From Paracoccaceae bacterium (GTDB taxonomy: Bacteria > Pseudomonadota > Alphaproteobacteria > Rhodobacterales > Rhodobacteraceae): 14,874 bases of DNA. The stretch is taken from contig WFTU01000272.1 in assembly GCA_015485375.1 (NCBI GenBank), positions 1 through 14,874 of the forward strand, given 5' to 3'. Below, in pieces: positions 6,823 through 13,399 of the stretch. How positions within the stretch are numbered: the first letter of the stretch is position 1; every line of letters starts with the position of its first letter. The position numbers and the translations under genes were made by a program. A model generated the notes under the pieces. The model saw only the letters and a list, made by a program, of their open reading frames with translations, searched no databases and had not been told where the DNA came from.

Positions 6823-8472
6823 ATGACACAACGTTCCGAACTGCTGATGCCTGCGGGCAACTTGCGCAAGCTGAAAATGGCGGTGCTTTACGGGGCCGAT
6901 GCGGTGTATCTGGGCACGCCGGATATGAGCCTGCGGACGAAATCGGAGTTCTCGCTGGAAGAGGTGATCGAGGGGGTGGAATTCTGCCACACCCACGGCA
7001 AGCGCGCCTACCTCACGCTGAACCTGTTTTCGCATAACAAGGACATTCCGAAGCTGGACGAATATATCGAGACCGTGCGCAAGGTGCAGCCCGACGGGTT
7101 GATCATCGCCGATCCGGGAGTGTTCCAGTATGTGAAGGACAAGGCGCCTGAGCTGCCGCTGCATATCTCGACACAGGCGAATGTGTCCTCGTGGCTGTCG
7201 GTGAAATTCTGGCAGGCACAGGGCGCGGATCTGGTGGTGCTGGCGCGCGAGGTGTCCTTTGCCGAGCTGGAGGAAATTCGCGAGAAGTGCCCCGACATCA
7301 AGCTGGAGGCCTTCGTCCACGGCGCCATGTGCATGACCTATTCCGGCCGCTGTCTGCTGTCGAACTTCATGGCCGAGCGCGGCGCCAATCAGGGCAACTG
7401 CGCCAACTCCTGCCGCTGGAACTACAACGTGCGGATGCGGATGAAGGACGGCACGGTGCAGCCGCTCGACATCAACGAATCCAACAAGGACATGTTCGAG
7501 TTTCTGCTGGAGGAAGGCTGCCGCCCCGGTGAGTTGATGCCGATCGAGGAGGACGGGCGCGGCTCCTATATCCTCAACTCCCGCGACCTGTGCATCATGC
7601 CGAAGCTGAACGACTATCTGCGCATCGGCGTTGATAGTCTGAAGGTCGAGGGGCGCGGGAAATCGGAATACTACGTCGCCGTGGTGGCGCGGGCCTATCG
7701 CATGGCGATTGACGATTACTATGCCGATCCCGAAAACTGGGATCCGCGCAAGTATCTGCGTGAACTCGATAGCGTCGGCAACCGTGGCTACACCCTAGCC
7801 TTCCACGAGGGGCGGCTGTCGAATTATGCGCATGACTACGAAAACACCGCCAGCATGGCGCAGTGGGAATATGCCGGCGTGGTGCGCGAAGTCACCGAGG
7901 ACGCCTTTCTGGTCGATGTGAAAAACAAGCTGGAGGCCGGCGAGGTGCTGGATTTCGTCTCCCCCATCAGCCGCGAAACCGTGCTGCTGCGCGCCTATGA
8001 TTTCGAGGTGGCCGATACCGGCGAGCGGAAAGAGGTCATTCATGGCGGCTCGCAAACCACCGTGCGTTTCCCGTTCAGCCTGTTCGATCACGAGGATATC
8101 GACAACCTCAAGGCCCGTTTCCCCGCCTTCACCGTTCTGCGCAAGGAAAAGGCGTTGAGCGAGGAGCAGTGGAACCGTGTGAAATTCGACAAGCTGGTGC
8201 AGAATCTGGAAGCCGCCGACAAACGCGACGATGCGGCCTATGAAAAACGCCGCGATGCGCTGGCGGACTCCATTGGCGAGGACAACCGCACCCGCCGTTT
8301 CAAGACCAACCGCGTCGGTACCGAGGGGTGCTGCGGCAAGGGCTGCAACGGCTGCATGATTTTCTGGCAGGACGATACCTACGCCCGCGCCCGCGAAATT
8401 CTGCTGAAACGCAAGCAGGGCGAGCAACTAAGCAATGCCGAGGCCAAAGAACTGAGACTACCGGCGGAATAG
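6823..8472 (+). CDS. trhP: U32 family protein, TrhP (YegQ)-like tRNA hydroxylation enzyme
   Basis: The ATG at 6823 opens directly into the conserved ELLMPAGNLRKLKMAVLYGADAVYLG block; an in-frame extension to a TTG at 6739 adds 28 non-conserved residues and is rejected. The product has 549 residues. The U32 core carries HGAMCMTYSGRCLLSNF and NQGNCANSCRWNY, close to E. coli TrhP, with four Cys (C170, C177, C193, C197) expected to hold an iron-sulfur cluster. TrhP takes part in prephenate-dependent 5-hydroxylation of tRNA uridine-34 as the first step of cmo5U/mo5U synthesis. Also matching are PIEEDGRGSYILNSRDLC and KVEGRGKSEYYVA. The protein is about 100 residues longer than E. coli TrhP, with a C-terminal Cys cluster CCGKGCNGC (C503, C504, C508, C511). 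The older label 'peptidase U32' is probably misleading. RlhA and UbiU/UbiV are related alternatives that fit less well. Confidence 0.85.
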   Translation: MTQRSELLMPAGNLRKLKMAVLYGADAVYLGTPDMSLRTKSEFSLEEVIEGVEFCHTHGKRAYLTLNLFSHNKDIPKLDEYIETVRKVQPDGLIIADPGVFQYVKDKAPELPLHISTQANVSSWLSVKFWQAQGADLVVLAREVSFAELEEIREKCPDIKLEAFVHGAMCMTYSGRCLLSNFMAERGANQGNCANSCRWNYNVRMRMKDGTVQPLDINESNKDMFEFLLEEGCRPGELMPIEEDGRGSYILNSRDLCIMPKLNDYLRIGVDSLKVEGRGKSEYYVAVVARAYRMAIDDYYADPENWDPRKYLRELDSVGNRGYTLAFHEGRLSNYAHDYENTASMAQWEYAGVVREVTEDAFLVDVKNKLEAGEVLDFVSPISRETVLLRAYDFEVADTGERKEVIHGGSQTTVRFPFSLFDHEDIDNLKARFPAFTVLRKEKALSEEQWNRVKFDKLVQNLEAADKRDDAAYEKRRDALADSIGEDNRTRRFKTNRVGTEGCCGKGCNGCMIFWQDDTYARAREILLKRKQGEQLSNAEAKELRLPAE

Positions 8473-8474
8473 CA

Positions 8475-8519
8475 CTTGTTGCTTTTTTAACCGTTTTGGG
8501 GTTTGCTGTCCGCAACAAG
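8475..8519. repeat. 8-bp inverted repeat between trhP-like and transglycosylase genes
   Basis: CTTGTTGC (8475-8482) and GCAACAAG (8512-8519) are perfect reverse complements across a 29-base spacer that starts with a run of six T. A smaller AGCA/TGCT hairpin (8471-8483) just before the T-run could act as a weak terminator for the trhP-like gene. The two folds exclude each other. Function is uncertain. Confidence 0.3.
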
Positions 8520-8557
8520 GATAAAAATATCCGGGCAGAAAATCTTGAGGCAGCAAA

Positions 8558-9127
8558 ATGCGTAGATACGCAGTTCTTTTCGTGCTCATTCTGAGTTCCT
8601 GTGTCGGTGCCACGCGACCGCCGACCAATCAGGAAAACGCCTGTTCCATTCTGGAGCAGCGCCCGGGCTGGCTGCGCGAGATGCAGCAGGCCCAGCGGGA
8701 CTGGGGGGTTCCTGTGGCCGTGCAAATGGCCACGATCTGGAAGGAGTCAAACTTTCGCGGCAGGGTCAAAACGCGGCGGACATTTTTCCTCGGCATCATT
8801 CCCACGGGCCGGATTTCCAGCGCGGAGGGCTATGCGCAGGCGGTCGACGGAACCTGGGACTGGTACAAGGACGAGACCGGAAATCGCCGCGCAAAACGTA
8901 GCAATTTCGGCGACTCGGTGGATTTCATCGGCTGGTATATGAACGGTTCCTACGAAAAACTCGGGATCGCGCGCAGTGACGCCTATAACCAGTATCTGGC
9001 CTATCATCAGGGGCAGGCCGGCTATCGCAACGGTTCCTATCGCGGCAAGGACTGGCTGCTGGCCACCGCCCGCGAGGTGGAAGCCATGGCGCTGCGCTAC
9101 GACATCCAGCTGCAAAGCTGCACCTAG
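8558..9127 (+). CDS. Lysozyme-like (SLT-type) lytic transglycosylase lipoprotein
   Basis: The 189-residue product begins with a short basic N-terminus and a hydrophobic run ending in the lipobox LSSC, so lipidation at C15 and membrane anchoring are expected. The rest matches small SLT/lysozyme-fold transglycosylases: WGVPVAVQMATIWKESNF with catalytic Glu at residue 63, a long central loop, IGWYMNGSY, and the YLAYHQGQAGYRNGSY block that lines the glycan groove. Such enzymes cleave peptidoglycan between MurNAc and GlcNAc. The ATG at 8558 has GAGG (8547-8550) seven bases upstream. It follows the trhP-like gene by 85 bases. Its stop codon TAG (9125-9127) is part of the terminal CTAG of the inverted-repeat element, so the 3' end of the gene is set by that element or its target site. 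Confidence 0.88.
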   Translation: MRRYAVLFVLILSSCVGATRPPTNQENACSILEQRPGWLREMQQAQRDWGVPVAVQMATIWKESNFRGRVKTRRTFFLGIIPTGRISSAEGYAQAVDGTWDWYKDETGNRRAKRSNFGDSVDFIGWYMNGSYEKLGIARSDAYNQYLAYHQGQAGYRNGSYRGKDWLLATAREVEAMALRYDIQLQSCT

Positions 9128-9156
9128 GGCGTAGACCTATAAACCCCGCGTCGCCA
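9124..9156 (+). repeat. Left arm of 33-bp inverted repeat
   Basis: Begins CTAGGGCGTAGACCTATAAA and pairs with 9359-9391 with 32 of 33 positions identical. It includes the stop codon of the transglycosylase gene (9125-9127) and the shared GCGTAGACCTA motif (9129-9139). Confidence 0.95.
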
Positions 9157-9254
9157 GCGCGATCCTCGCGAAATATCAATGGTTTGGGTCGCGCCGCAGA
9201 GGGTAGCCCCCTTTGCAAGCGGTCCAAGCCATTGAGATGAAGCGAGGATCGTGC
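9157..9254. repeat. Internal hairpin A of the element
   Basis: A lower stem of 13 pairs (9157-9169 with 9242-9254, one G-U) is followed by a second helix of 12 pairs (9176-9187 with 9224-9235, one G-U). A small apical hairpin (AGAGGG with CCCTTT, near 9198-9213) can also form. The base of the hairpin abuts the outer left arm with no unpaired base. Confidence 0.75.
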
Positions 9255-9261
9255 CCTTCGG

Positions 9262-9358
9262 GTTTGGCGGATTTTCGCCCCGAGTGCGTTGCAAAGCCTT
9301 GAAATAGAACCACTATTCCTGCGGCCCTGCGCCTGCTCGGGACGAAAACCTGCCAAAC
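9262..9358. repeat. Internal hairpin B of the element
   Basis: A 23-position stem (9262-9284 with 9336-9358) has 21 pairs including one G-U, and two A-C mismatches (9271/9349 and 9278/9342). Its 3' side directly abuts the outer right arm. An inner AATAG/CTATT hairpin lies near the tip. A short CCCTTCGGG hairpin (9254-9262) between A and B may compete with the junction. Confidence 0.75.
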
Positions 9359-9391
9359 TGGCGGCGCGGGGTTTATAGGTCTACGCCCTAG
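9359..9391 (-). repeat. Right arm of 33-bp inverted repeat
   Basis: Reverse complement of the left arm apart from one position. Its outer CTAG (9388-9391) supplies the stop codon (9388-9390) of the minus-strand MFS gene. Confidence 0.95.
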
Positions 9392-10572
9392 TCCATCCGG
9401 TCTTCGCTGAACAGGTAGATGGCGGAGCCGATCAGGATCAGAACAGCAAAGAACAGGAACAGCGTCTGGTAGGGCACGGCGGGGTCTGTGGCGACGCTGG
9501 TGGCGGTATAGATGCGGCCGGTGACCACCTGCAGAATTCCGACGCCGCCGATGCTGAACAGGTTGAGCAAGGTCACCCCGCGCCCCATCAGGTGATGCGG
9601 AATGAAACTGCGCCCGTGTGCCATCATCAGCGGGAAGGACAGGCCGAACAACCCGATCCCGAACAGCAGGATGGCCGAAGTCATCGGGGCGTTGTCCACA
9701 AACATCCACAGGCCGATCAGGCAGAGCGCCCCCAACACGTTGCCGCCCAGCACCACCCATTTGCGGGTGTGGAACAACCGGTCGAGCGGCCCGTAGACCA
9801 GCGAGCCGATCATCATTGCCACCGCCATCCAGAAGGTCACCGCCCCGATGCCGCCCGCGTCCAGCCCGAAGACATCGCGCAGATACGGCCCGGCCCAGAG
9901 GCCGCGGATGCCGGCTGCCGGGGCGTAGTTCACCAGCAGCAACGGGAAGATCAGCCAGAGGGCGGGCATTTTCAGCAAATCGAACAGACTGCCGCCGCTT
10001 TCGCCTTCGTCAACTTCGGCCCTCGGCGGGTTTTTCACGAATAGCGCCAGTCCGGCGGCGACGACAAGCGTCAGGAAAAACATACCCCAGAGGCTCTGCC
10101 GCCAGCCGAAGGATTCCACCACCCATGCCAGCGGGGCCGATCCGGCGAGGTTCCCCGCCGTGCCGATGCCCAGAACCAGCCCCGCCAGCGTGCCGAATAC
10201 GGCGGGGCGATAGAGGCGCGCGAAGATATAGAAGCTCGCCATCAGCACCGGCGCGCAACCGATCCCGATCAGCGCCATGGCCACCTGCACCCCCGCGGGT
10301 GATTGCGCCGTGGCGAACAGGGCCGAGCCTCCGCCGCCGCCCAGCGCCAGCAGGACCGACGCCGTCCAGCGCGGCCCGAACCGGTCCAGCGCCCAGCCGA
10401 CAGGGATCTGCATGGCGGCAAAAAAGCCGAACCACAGGCCGGAGGCCAGCGACAGGTCCGCCGCGCTCGCGCCAAGGTCGGTGCCCAGAACCGGCGTAAG
10501 CACGGCAAGGAAGGCGCGGTAGAACTGGCTCAGCACATAGGCCAGTGTCAGGAATATGAAACCGGTTCGCAC
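9388..10572 (-). CDS. Major facilitator superfamily transporter
   Basis: The 394-residue product is hydrophobic with about twelve membrane segments. It has the MFS loop 2-3 signature in the form GWALDRFGPR (residues 59-68), and the second half repeats the fold after a charged central loop (FVKNPPRAEVDEGESGG). The substrate cannot be deduced; the opening resembles nitrate/sialate/organic-anion-type MFS proteins in general only. The start is GTG at 10572, with an excellent AGGAGGT (10578-10584) five bases upstream that overlaps the znuB stop codon, indicating cotranscription with or translational coupling to znuB. It is the last gene of the minus-strand run, and its TAG stop lies in the terminal CTAG of the inverted-repeat element. 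Confidence 0.88.
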   Translation of the reverse strand: MRTGFIFLTLAYVLSQFYRAFLAVLTPVLGTDLGASAADLSLASGLWFGFFAAMQIPVGWALDRFGPRWTASVLLALGGGGGSALFATAQSPAGVQVAMALIGIGCAPVLMASFYIFARLYRPAVFGTLAGLVLGIGTAGNLAGSAPLAWVVESFGWRQSLWGMFFLTLVVAAGLALFVKNPPRAEVDEGESGGSLFDLLKMPALWLIFPLLLVNYAPAAGIRGLWAGPYLRDVFGLDAGGIGAVTFWMAVAMMIGSLVYGPLDRLFHTRKWVVLGGNVLGALCLIGLWMFVDNAPMTSAILLFGIGLFGLSFPLMMAHGRSFIPHHLMGRGVTLLNLFSIGGVGILQVVTGRIYTATSVATDPAVPYQTLFLFFAVLILIGSAIYLFSEDRMD

Positions 10573-10577
10573 GGGGG

Positions 10578-10584
10578 ACCTCCT
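10578..10584 (-). promoter_or_regulatory. Ribosome binding site for the GTG start of the MFS gene
   Basis: AGGAGGT on the minus strand, 5 bases from GTG at 10572. It shares bases with the znuB stop codon TAG (10583-10585), which suggests translational coupling. Confidence 0.75.
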
Positions 10585-11374
10585 ATCGGCGCAACATCTG
10601 CGCGAGGTTGGTTATGACAAAAGCCGCACTCGCCATCATCACGATGGAGGGTCCGGCAGGCGCATCCGTCACCCAACTGAACCAGAGACCGGCAAGGATG
10701 GAGGCTATCCCGACCGCACCGGCAATCACCACCATCTGCTCGGGCCTGCGTGACAGCGGGCGCGCCGCCGCCGGGGGCAGGATCAGCATGGCGGTGATCA
10801 GCAGCACCCCGACCAGCTTCATCGCCAGCGCCACGAACAGGGCCAGCGACAGGGTGAACACCAGATGGTCCAGCACTTTCGATCCACCCTCGGCCACCAG
10901 TAGCTCGGGGCTGAGCGTGCCGTTCAGCAAGGAGCGCCAGCGCAGGACCATCACCAGCAGGATGGCGGCGCTACCGACCGAGATCATGGCGATATCGGTC
11001 CAGTTGACCGACAGGATATCGCCCAGCAGCGCCTGCATCAGGTTGACCCGCACGCCGGGCAACAGCGAGGCAACCACCAGCCCGATCGCCAGCGCGCTAT
11101 GGGCGAACACGCCCAGAATCGTATCGACCGCATAGGTGCCGCGATAGGTGGCATAGGTCACAACCAGCGCCATCGCCCCCGCGAGGATTGCCACGCCGAC
11201 AATCATCGGCAGGCCCAGCACCAGCCCCAGCGCAATGCCGAGCAATCCGGCGTGGCCCGTCGCCTCGCCGAAAAACGCCATGCGCCGCCAGACGACGAGC
11301 GACCCGAGCGGCGCGGCGGCAATGGCGATCACCAGACCGGCGATCAGGGCGCGGAGCAGGAAATCGTCAATCAT
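10583..11374 (-). CDS. znuB: Zinc ABC transporter permease ZnuB
   Basis: The product is a family-length (263-residue) ABC-3 type permease with about seven to eight membrane helices. It includes the conserved WRRMAFFGEATGHAGLLGIALG block near the N-terminus and the LLITAMLILPPAAARPLSRR segment near the C-terminal third. It should form the channel of a zinc (or manganese/iron) importer with ZnuC. The frame is open upstream to 11497, but that part overlaps znuC and is not family-like. The start is taken as ATG at 11374 (MIDDFLLRAL), giving an 8-base overlap with znuC; ATG at 11380 is the alternative. Zinc rather than manganese is favoured by similarity but is not proven. Confidence 0.88.
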   Translation of the reverse strand: MIDDFLLRALIAGLVIAIAAAPLGSLVVWRRMAFFGEATGHAGLLGIALGLVLGLPMIVGVAILAGAMALVVTYATYRGTYAVDTILGVFAHSALAIGLVVASLLPGVRVNLMQALLGDILSVNWTDIAMISVGSAAILLVMVLRWRSLLNGTLSPELLVAEGGSKVLDHLVFTLSLALFVALAMKLVGVLLITAMLILPPAAARPLSRRPEQMVVIAGAVGIASILAGLWFSWVTDAPAGPSIVMMASAAFVITNLAQMLRR

Positions 11375-12089
11375 GGTCATGCTCGTGCGAATGGTCGTGA
11401 CGGTGTTGATAGGGGGCCAGCGCCGCCCGCGCCCCGAACATCTCGATATAGGCCGGATCGGCGGAAACAGTTGAAGGCACGCCGGAACAACAGACATGCC
11501 CGTTCAGGCAGATAACCCGGTCGGACTCGGCCATGACCACGTGCAGATCATGGCTGACCATCAGCACCGCCGCGCCGGTTTCCTGACGCACCTGCGCCAG
11601 CAATTGATAGAAGCGCTCCTCGGCGGGCTGGTCCAGCCCCTGCGTCGGCTCGTCAAGGATCAGCAGGTCGGGTTTTCGCAACAACGCCCGCGCCAGCAGC
11701 ACCCGTTGCAACTCGCCCCCCGACAAGTCGGCCATCTGTTTGTCGCGCAGCGGCGTGATGCCGGTTTGCTCCAGCACTTTGGCCCGCGCGCCTTTTTTCA
11801 AACCGCCCGCCAGCGACAGAAACCGCGAGACCGGCATTGGCAGGGTCTTTTCCAGATGCAGCTTTTGCGGGGTGTAGCCGATACGCAACCCGTCGCGTTT
11901 ATGAACCGCGCCCGCGCTGGTCGGCACCGCCCCGATGATCGCCTTCAGCAGGGTGGATTTTCCCGCGCCGTTCGGGCCGACGATGGTGACAATCTCGCCC
12001 GCGCAGACCTCCAGCGCCACGTCGTGCAACAGGCGTTTCGCTCCGGCGCGCACGGCAAGGTTTTCGACTGTCAGTAACGGCTCGGCCAT
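11367..12089 (-). CDS. znuC: Zinc ABC transporter ATP-binding protein ZnuC
   Basis: This 240-residue ABC ATPase has Walker A GPNGAGKST (38-46), Q-loop (YTPQK, about 72-76), signature LSGGE (122-126), Walker B LLILDEP (142-148) and the switch His (H180 in VSHDLH). The C-terminus ends in a histidine-rich tail, residues 229-240 (HRHDHSHEHDHD), which could bind metal and supports a zinc assignment. The ATG at 12089 is preceded by AGGGGA. It sits 9 bases after the peroxidase-related gene and overlaps znuB. The usual partners, the periplasmic binding protein znuA and the regulator zur, are not in this window, so they must be elsewhere or upstream. Confidence 0.92.
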   Translation of the reverse strand: MAEPLLTVENLAVRAGAKRLLHDVALEVCAGEIVTIVGPNGAGKSTLLKAIIGAVPTSAGAVHKRDGLRIGYTPQKLHLEKTLPMPVSRFLSLAGGLKKGARAKVLEQTGITPLRDKQMADLSGGELQRVLLARALLRKPDLLILDEPTQGLDQPAEERFYQLLAQVRQETGAAVLMVSHDLHVVMAESDRVICLNGHVCCSGVPSTVSADPAYIEMFGARAALAPYQHRHDHSHEHDHD

Positions 12090-12098
12090 GCAAATCCC

Positions 12099-12665
12099 CT
12101 ATCGTGCCTGCGCGTGATACTCCGGGTTCGGCATCATCGCAATGGCCGAGGACATGCGGTTGGTCATGTTGAAAAACCCCGCCACCGCCGCGATGTCCCA
12201 GATGTCGCGCTCGCTGAAACCGGCATCGCGCAGTTTCTGGCGGTCGGCTTCCTCGACACGGTAGCTCGCCTCGGTCATCAGCACGGCGAAATCCAGCATG
12301 GCCCGTTCGCGCGGGGTCAGATCGGCGACGCGGTAGTTCATCACCAGCGCCTCGCCCAGTTCGGGGCGGCCGGACAGTTCACGCACCGCCGCGCCGTGGG
12401 CAACGAGACAATAGAAGCAGCGATTGACCGAGGAAACCGCAACCGCGATCATCTCGCGTTCCAGTTTCGACAGGCCGGATTCCCCCAACATCAGGTCGTT
12501 ATACATGCCGGAAAAGGCATTCAGTTTTTCAATGTCGAAGGCATAGGCACGCAGCACATTCGGCACGAGGCCGAGCTTTTCCTCGCAGATACGAAAGAAT
12601 TTCGCGGTGCCTTCGGGCAGCGGGTCAACCTGCGGCAAATCGAGGGCGGTGGGCAGATCACTCAT
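12099..12665 (-). CDS. Peroxidase-related enzyme, AhpD/carboxymuconolactone decarboxylase family
   Basis: The 188-residue product has the AhpD-type active-site array: E71, C83-F-Y-C86 and H90 (in REMIAVAVSSVNRCFYCLVAHG). The CxxC pair with nearby Glu and His is typical of proteins that reduce peroxides through a thiol relay. The length and the C-terminal block WDIAAVAGFFNMTNRMSSAIAMMPN fit the uncharacterised 'peroxidase-related enzyme' branch. The ATG at 12665 is chosen over the longer frame because it overlaps the preceding GNAT stop as ATGA and has AAGAAGGAG just upstream. The substrate is unknown. A role in detoxifying H2O2 made by the upstream FAD oxidoreductase would fit but is inferred. 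Confidence 0.88.
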   Translation of the reverse strand: MSDLPTALDLPQVDPLPEGTAKFFRICEEKLGLVPNVLRAYAFDIEKLNAFSGMYNDLMLGESGLSKLEREMIAVAVSSVNRCFYCLVAHGAAVRELSGRPELGEALVMNYRVADLTPRERAMLDFAVLMTEASYRVEEADRQKLRDAGFSERDIWDIAAVAGFFNMTNRMSSAIAMMPNPEYHAQAR

Positions 12666-13399
12666 GTCGGCTCCTTCTTGCGGTAATGGTAGCGGCCAGC
12701 CTCCACCATCGCGCGCTTGCGGTAAAGGGCGCACGCTGCGTCATTGGCCTGCGTCACCACCAGCGTGAAGGTGTCGGCCCCGTGGCGCGAGGCCCACGCC
12801 CCTGCCGCGCCGAGCATCTGCCCCGCCAGCCCCTTGCGCCGCATTTCCGGCCGGATTTCCAGCGCGTGCAGCATGGCGATATCGCCGTCACAGCCGACAA
12901 AGGCAACGCCTGCGGGCTGGTCCTCGATGCGACCCAGAAAGCAGGCCCTGGGGTCCGGTGCGCGGCGCATAACGTCGAGCCGCCCCTCGCCGATCCCGCC
13001 CTGTTCCCAGATCTCCGCCATCACCGCCAGCGGTTCGGGCGCATCAATGGCCACCAGCCCTTGCGGATCATGCGCGGCCAGTGTGGCGGAAGGCGCGGCA
13101 AACAGGACCACCGGATCCTTGACGAAGTAGCCGCGTGCCGCAAGTGCCGCATCCAGCGCATCGTCGCCCTCGCGGATCATGAACAGCAACGGCTGGCCCA
13201 TGTCGCGCATGGCCTTTTCGGCGGCGTCTATGTCGGCTTCGCTGAAATCCGGCCTATGCAGCGAAGCCGCCGAAACACGCTGTCCGCCCCCCGCGCCGCG
13301 CCGCAGGGTGAACGGGCCGCTCTGGCCATATCCGGCGGCGGGCCATGTGGTGTCTATCACGCGATACAGGCGTTCGGCGCTCGGCGGGGTCCATGTCAT
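12662..13399 (-). CDS. GNAT family N-acetyltransferase
   Basis: The 245-residue product has a C-terminal GNAT fold. Motif A is ALEIRPEMRRKGLAGQMLGAA, with the acetyl-CoA pyrophosphate loop RRKGLAG at 187-193. Motif B follows as NDAACALYRKRAMVEAGRYHYR. The N-terminal 110 residues resemble a second, degenerate GNAT-like half. The substrate is unknown. The ATG at 13399 overlaps the upstream FAD-oxidoreductase stop as ATGA, and the downstream gene starts in the same ATGA manner, so the three are almost certainly translated from one message. Confidence 0.85.
   Translation of the reverse strand: MTWTPPSAERLYRVIDTTWPAAGYGQSGPFTLRRGAGGGQRVSAASLHRPDFSEADIDAAEKAMRDMGQPLLFMIREGDDALDAALAARGYFVKDPVVLFAAPSATLAAHDPQGLVAIDAPEPLAVMAEIWEQGGIGEGRLDVMRRAPDPRACFLGRIEDQPAGVAFVGCDGDIAMLHALEIRPEMRRKGLAGQMLGAAGAWASRHGADTFTLVVTQANDAACALYRKRAMVEAGRYHYRKKEPT

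Larger units (their letters stand above)
9124..9391. mobile_element. MITE-like structured inverted-repeat element with CTAG at both ends
   Basis: These 268 bases fill the space between two convergent genes. Outer arms 9124-9156 and 9359-9391 are 33-base inverted repeats with one difference (T9151 opposite G9364, a G-U pair in RNA). Inside are two long hairpins, A (9157-9254) and B (about 9262-9358), which abut the outer stem and give a three-way-junction fold. The element begins and ends in CTAG. If that is a 4-bp target duplication, the element proper is 9128-9387 (260 bp) with 29-bp terminal repeats, as expected of a non-autonomous transposable element; CTAG-like 4-bp duplications are typical of IS5-group transposases. 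No coding capacity was found. A structured RNA or bidirectional terminator is an alternative reading. The structure is certain from the sequence; mobility is inferred. Confidence 0.6.

Noticed and set aside
9124..9391. Integron attC site or CRISPR repeat as explanation of the inverted repeat
   Set aside because: No GTTRRRY/RYYYAAC core sites (the right end reads GTTTATA) and no repeat-spacer periodicity.
11375..11497. Longer znuB reading frame starting at 11497
   Set aside because: The extra residues overlap znuC and are not permease-like; the ATG at 11374 gives a normal-length ZnuB.
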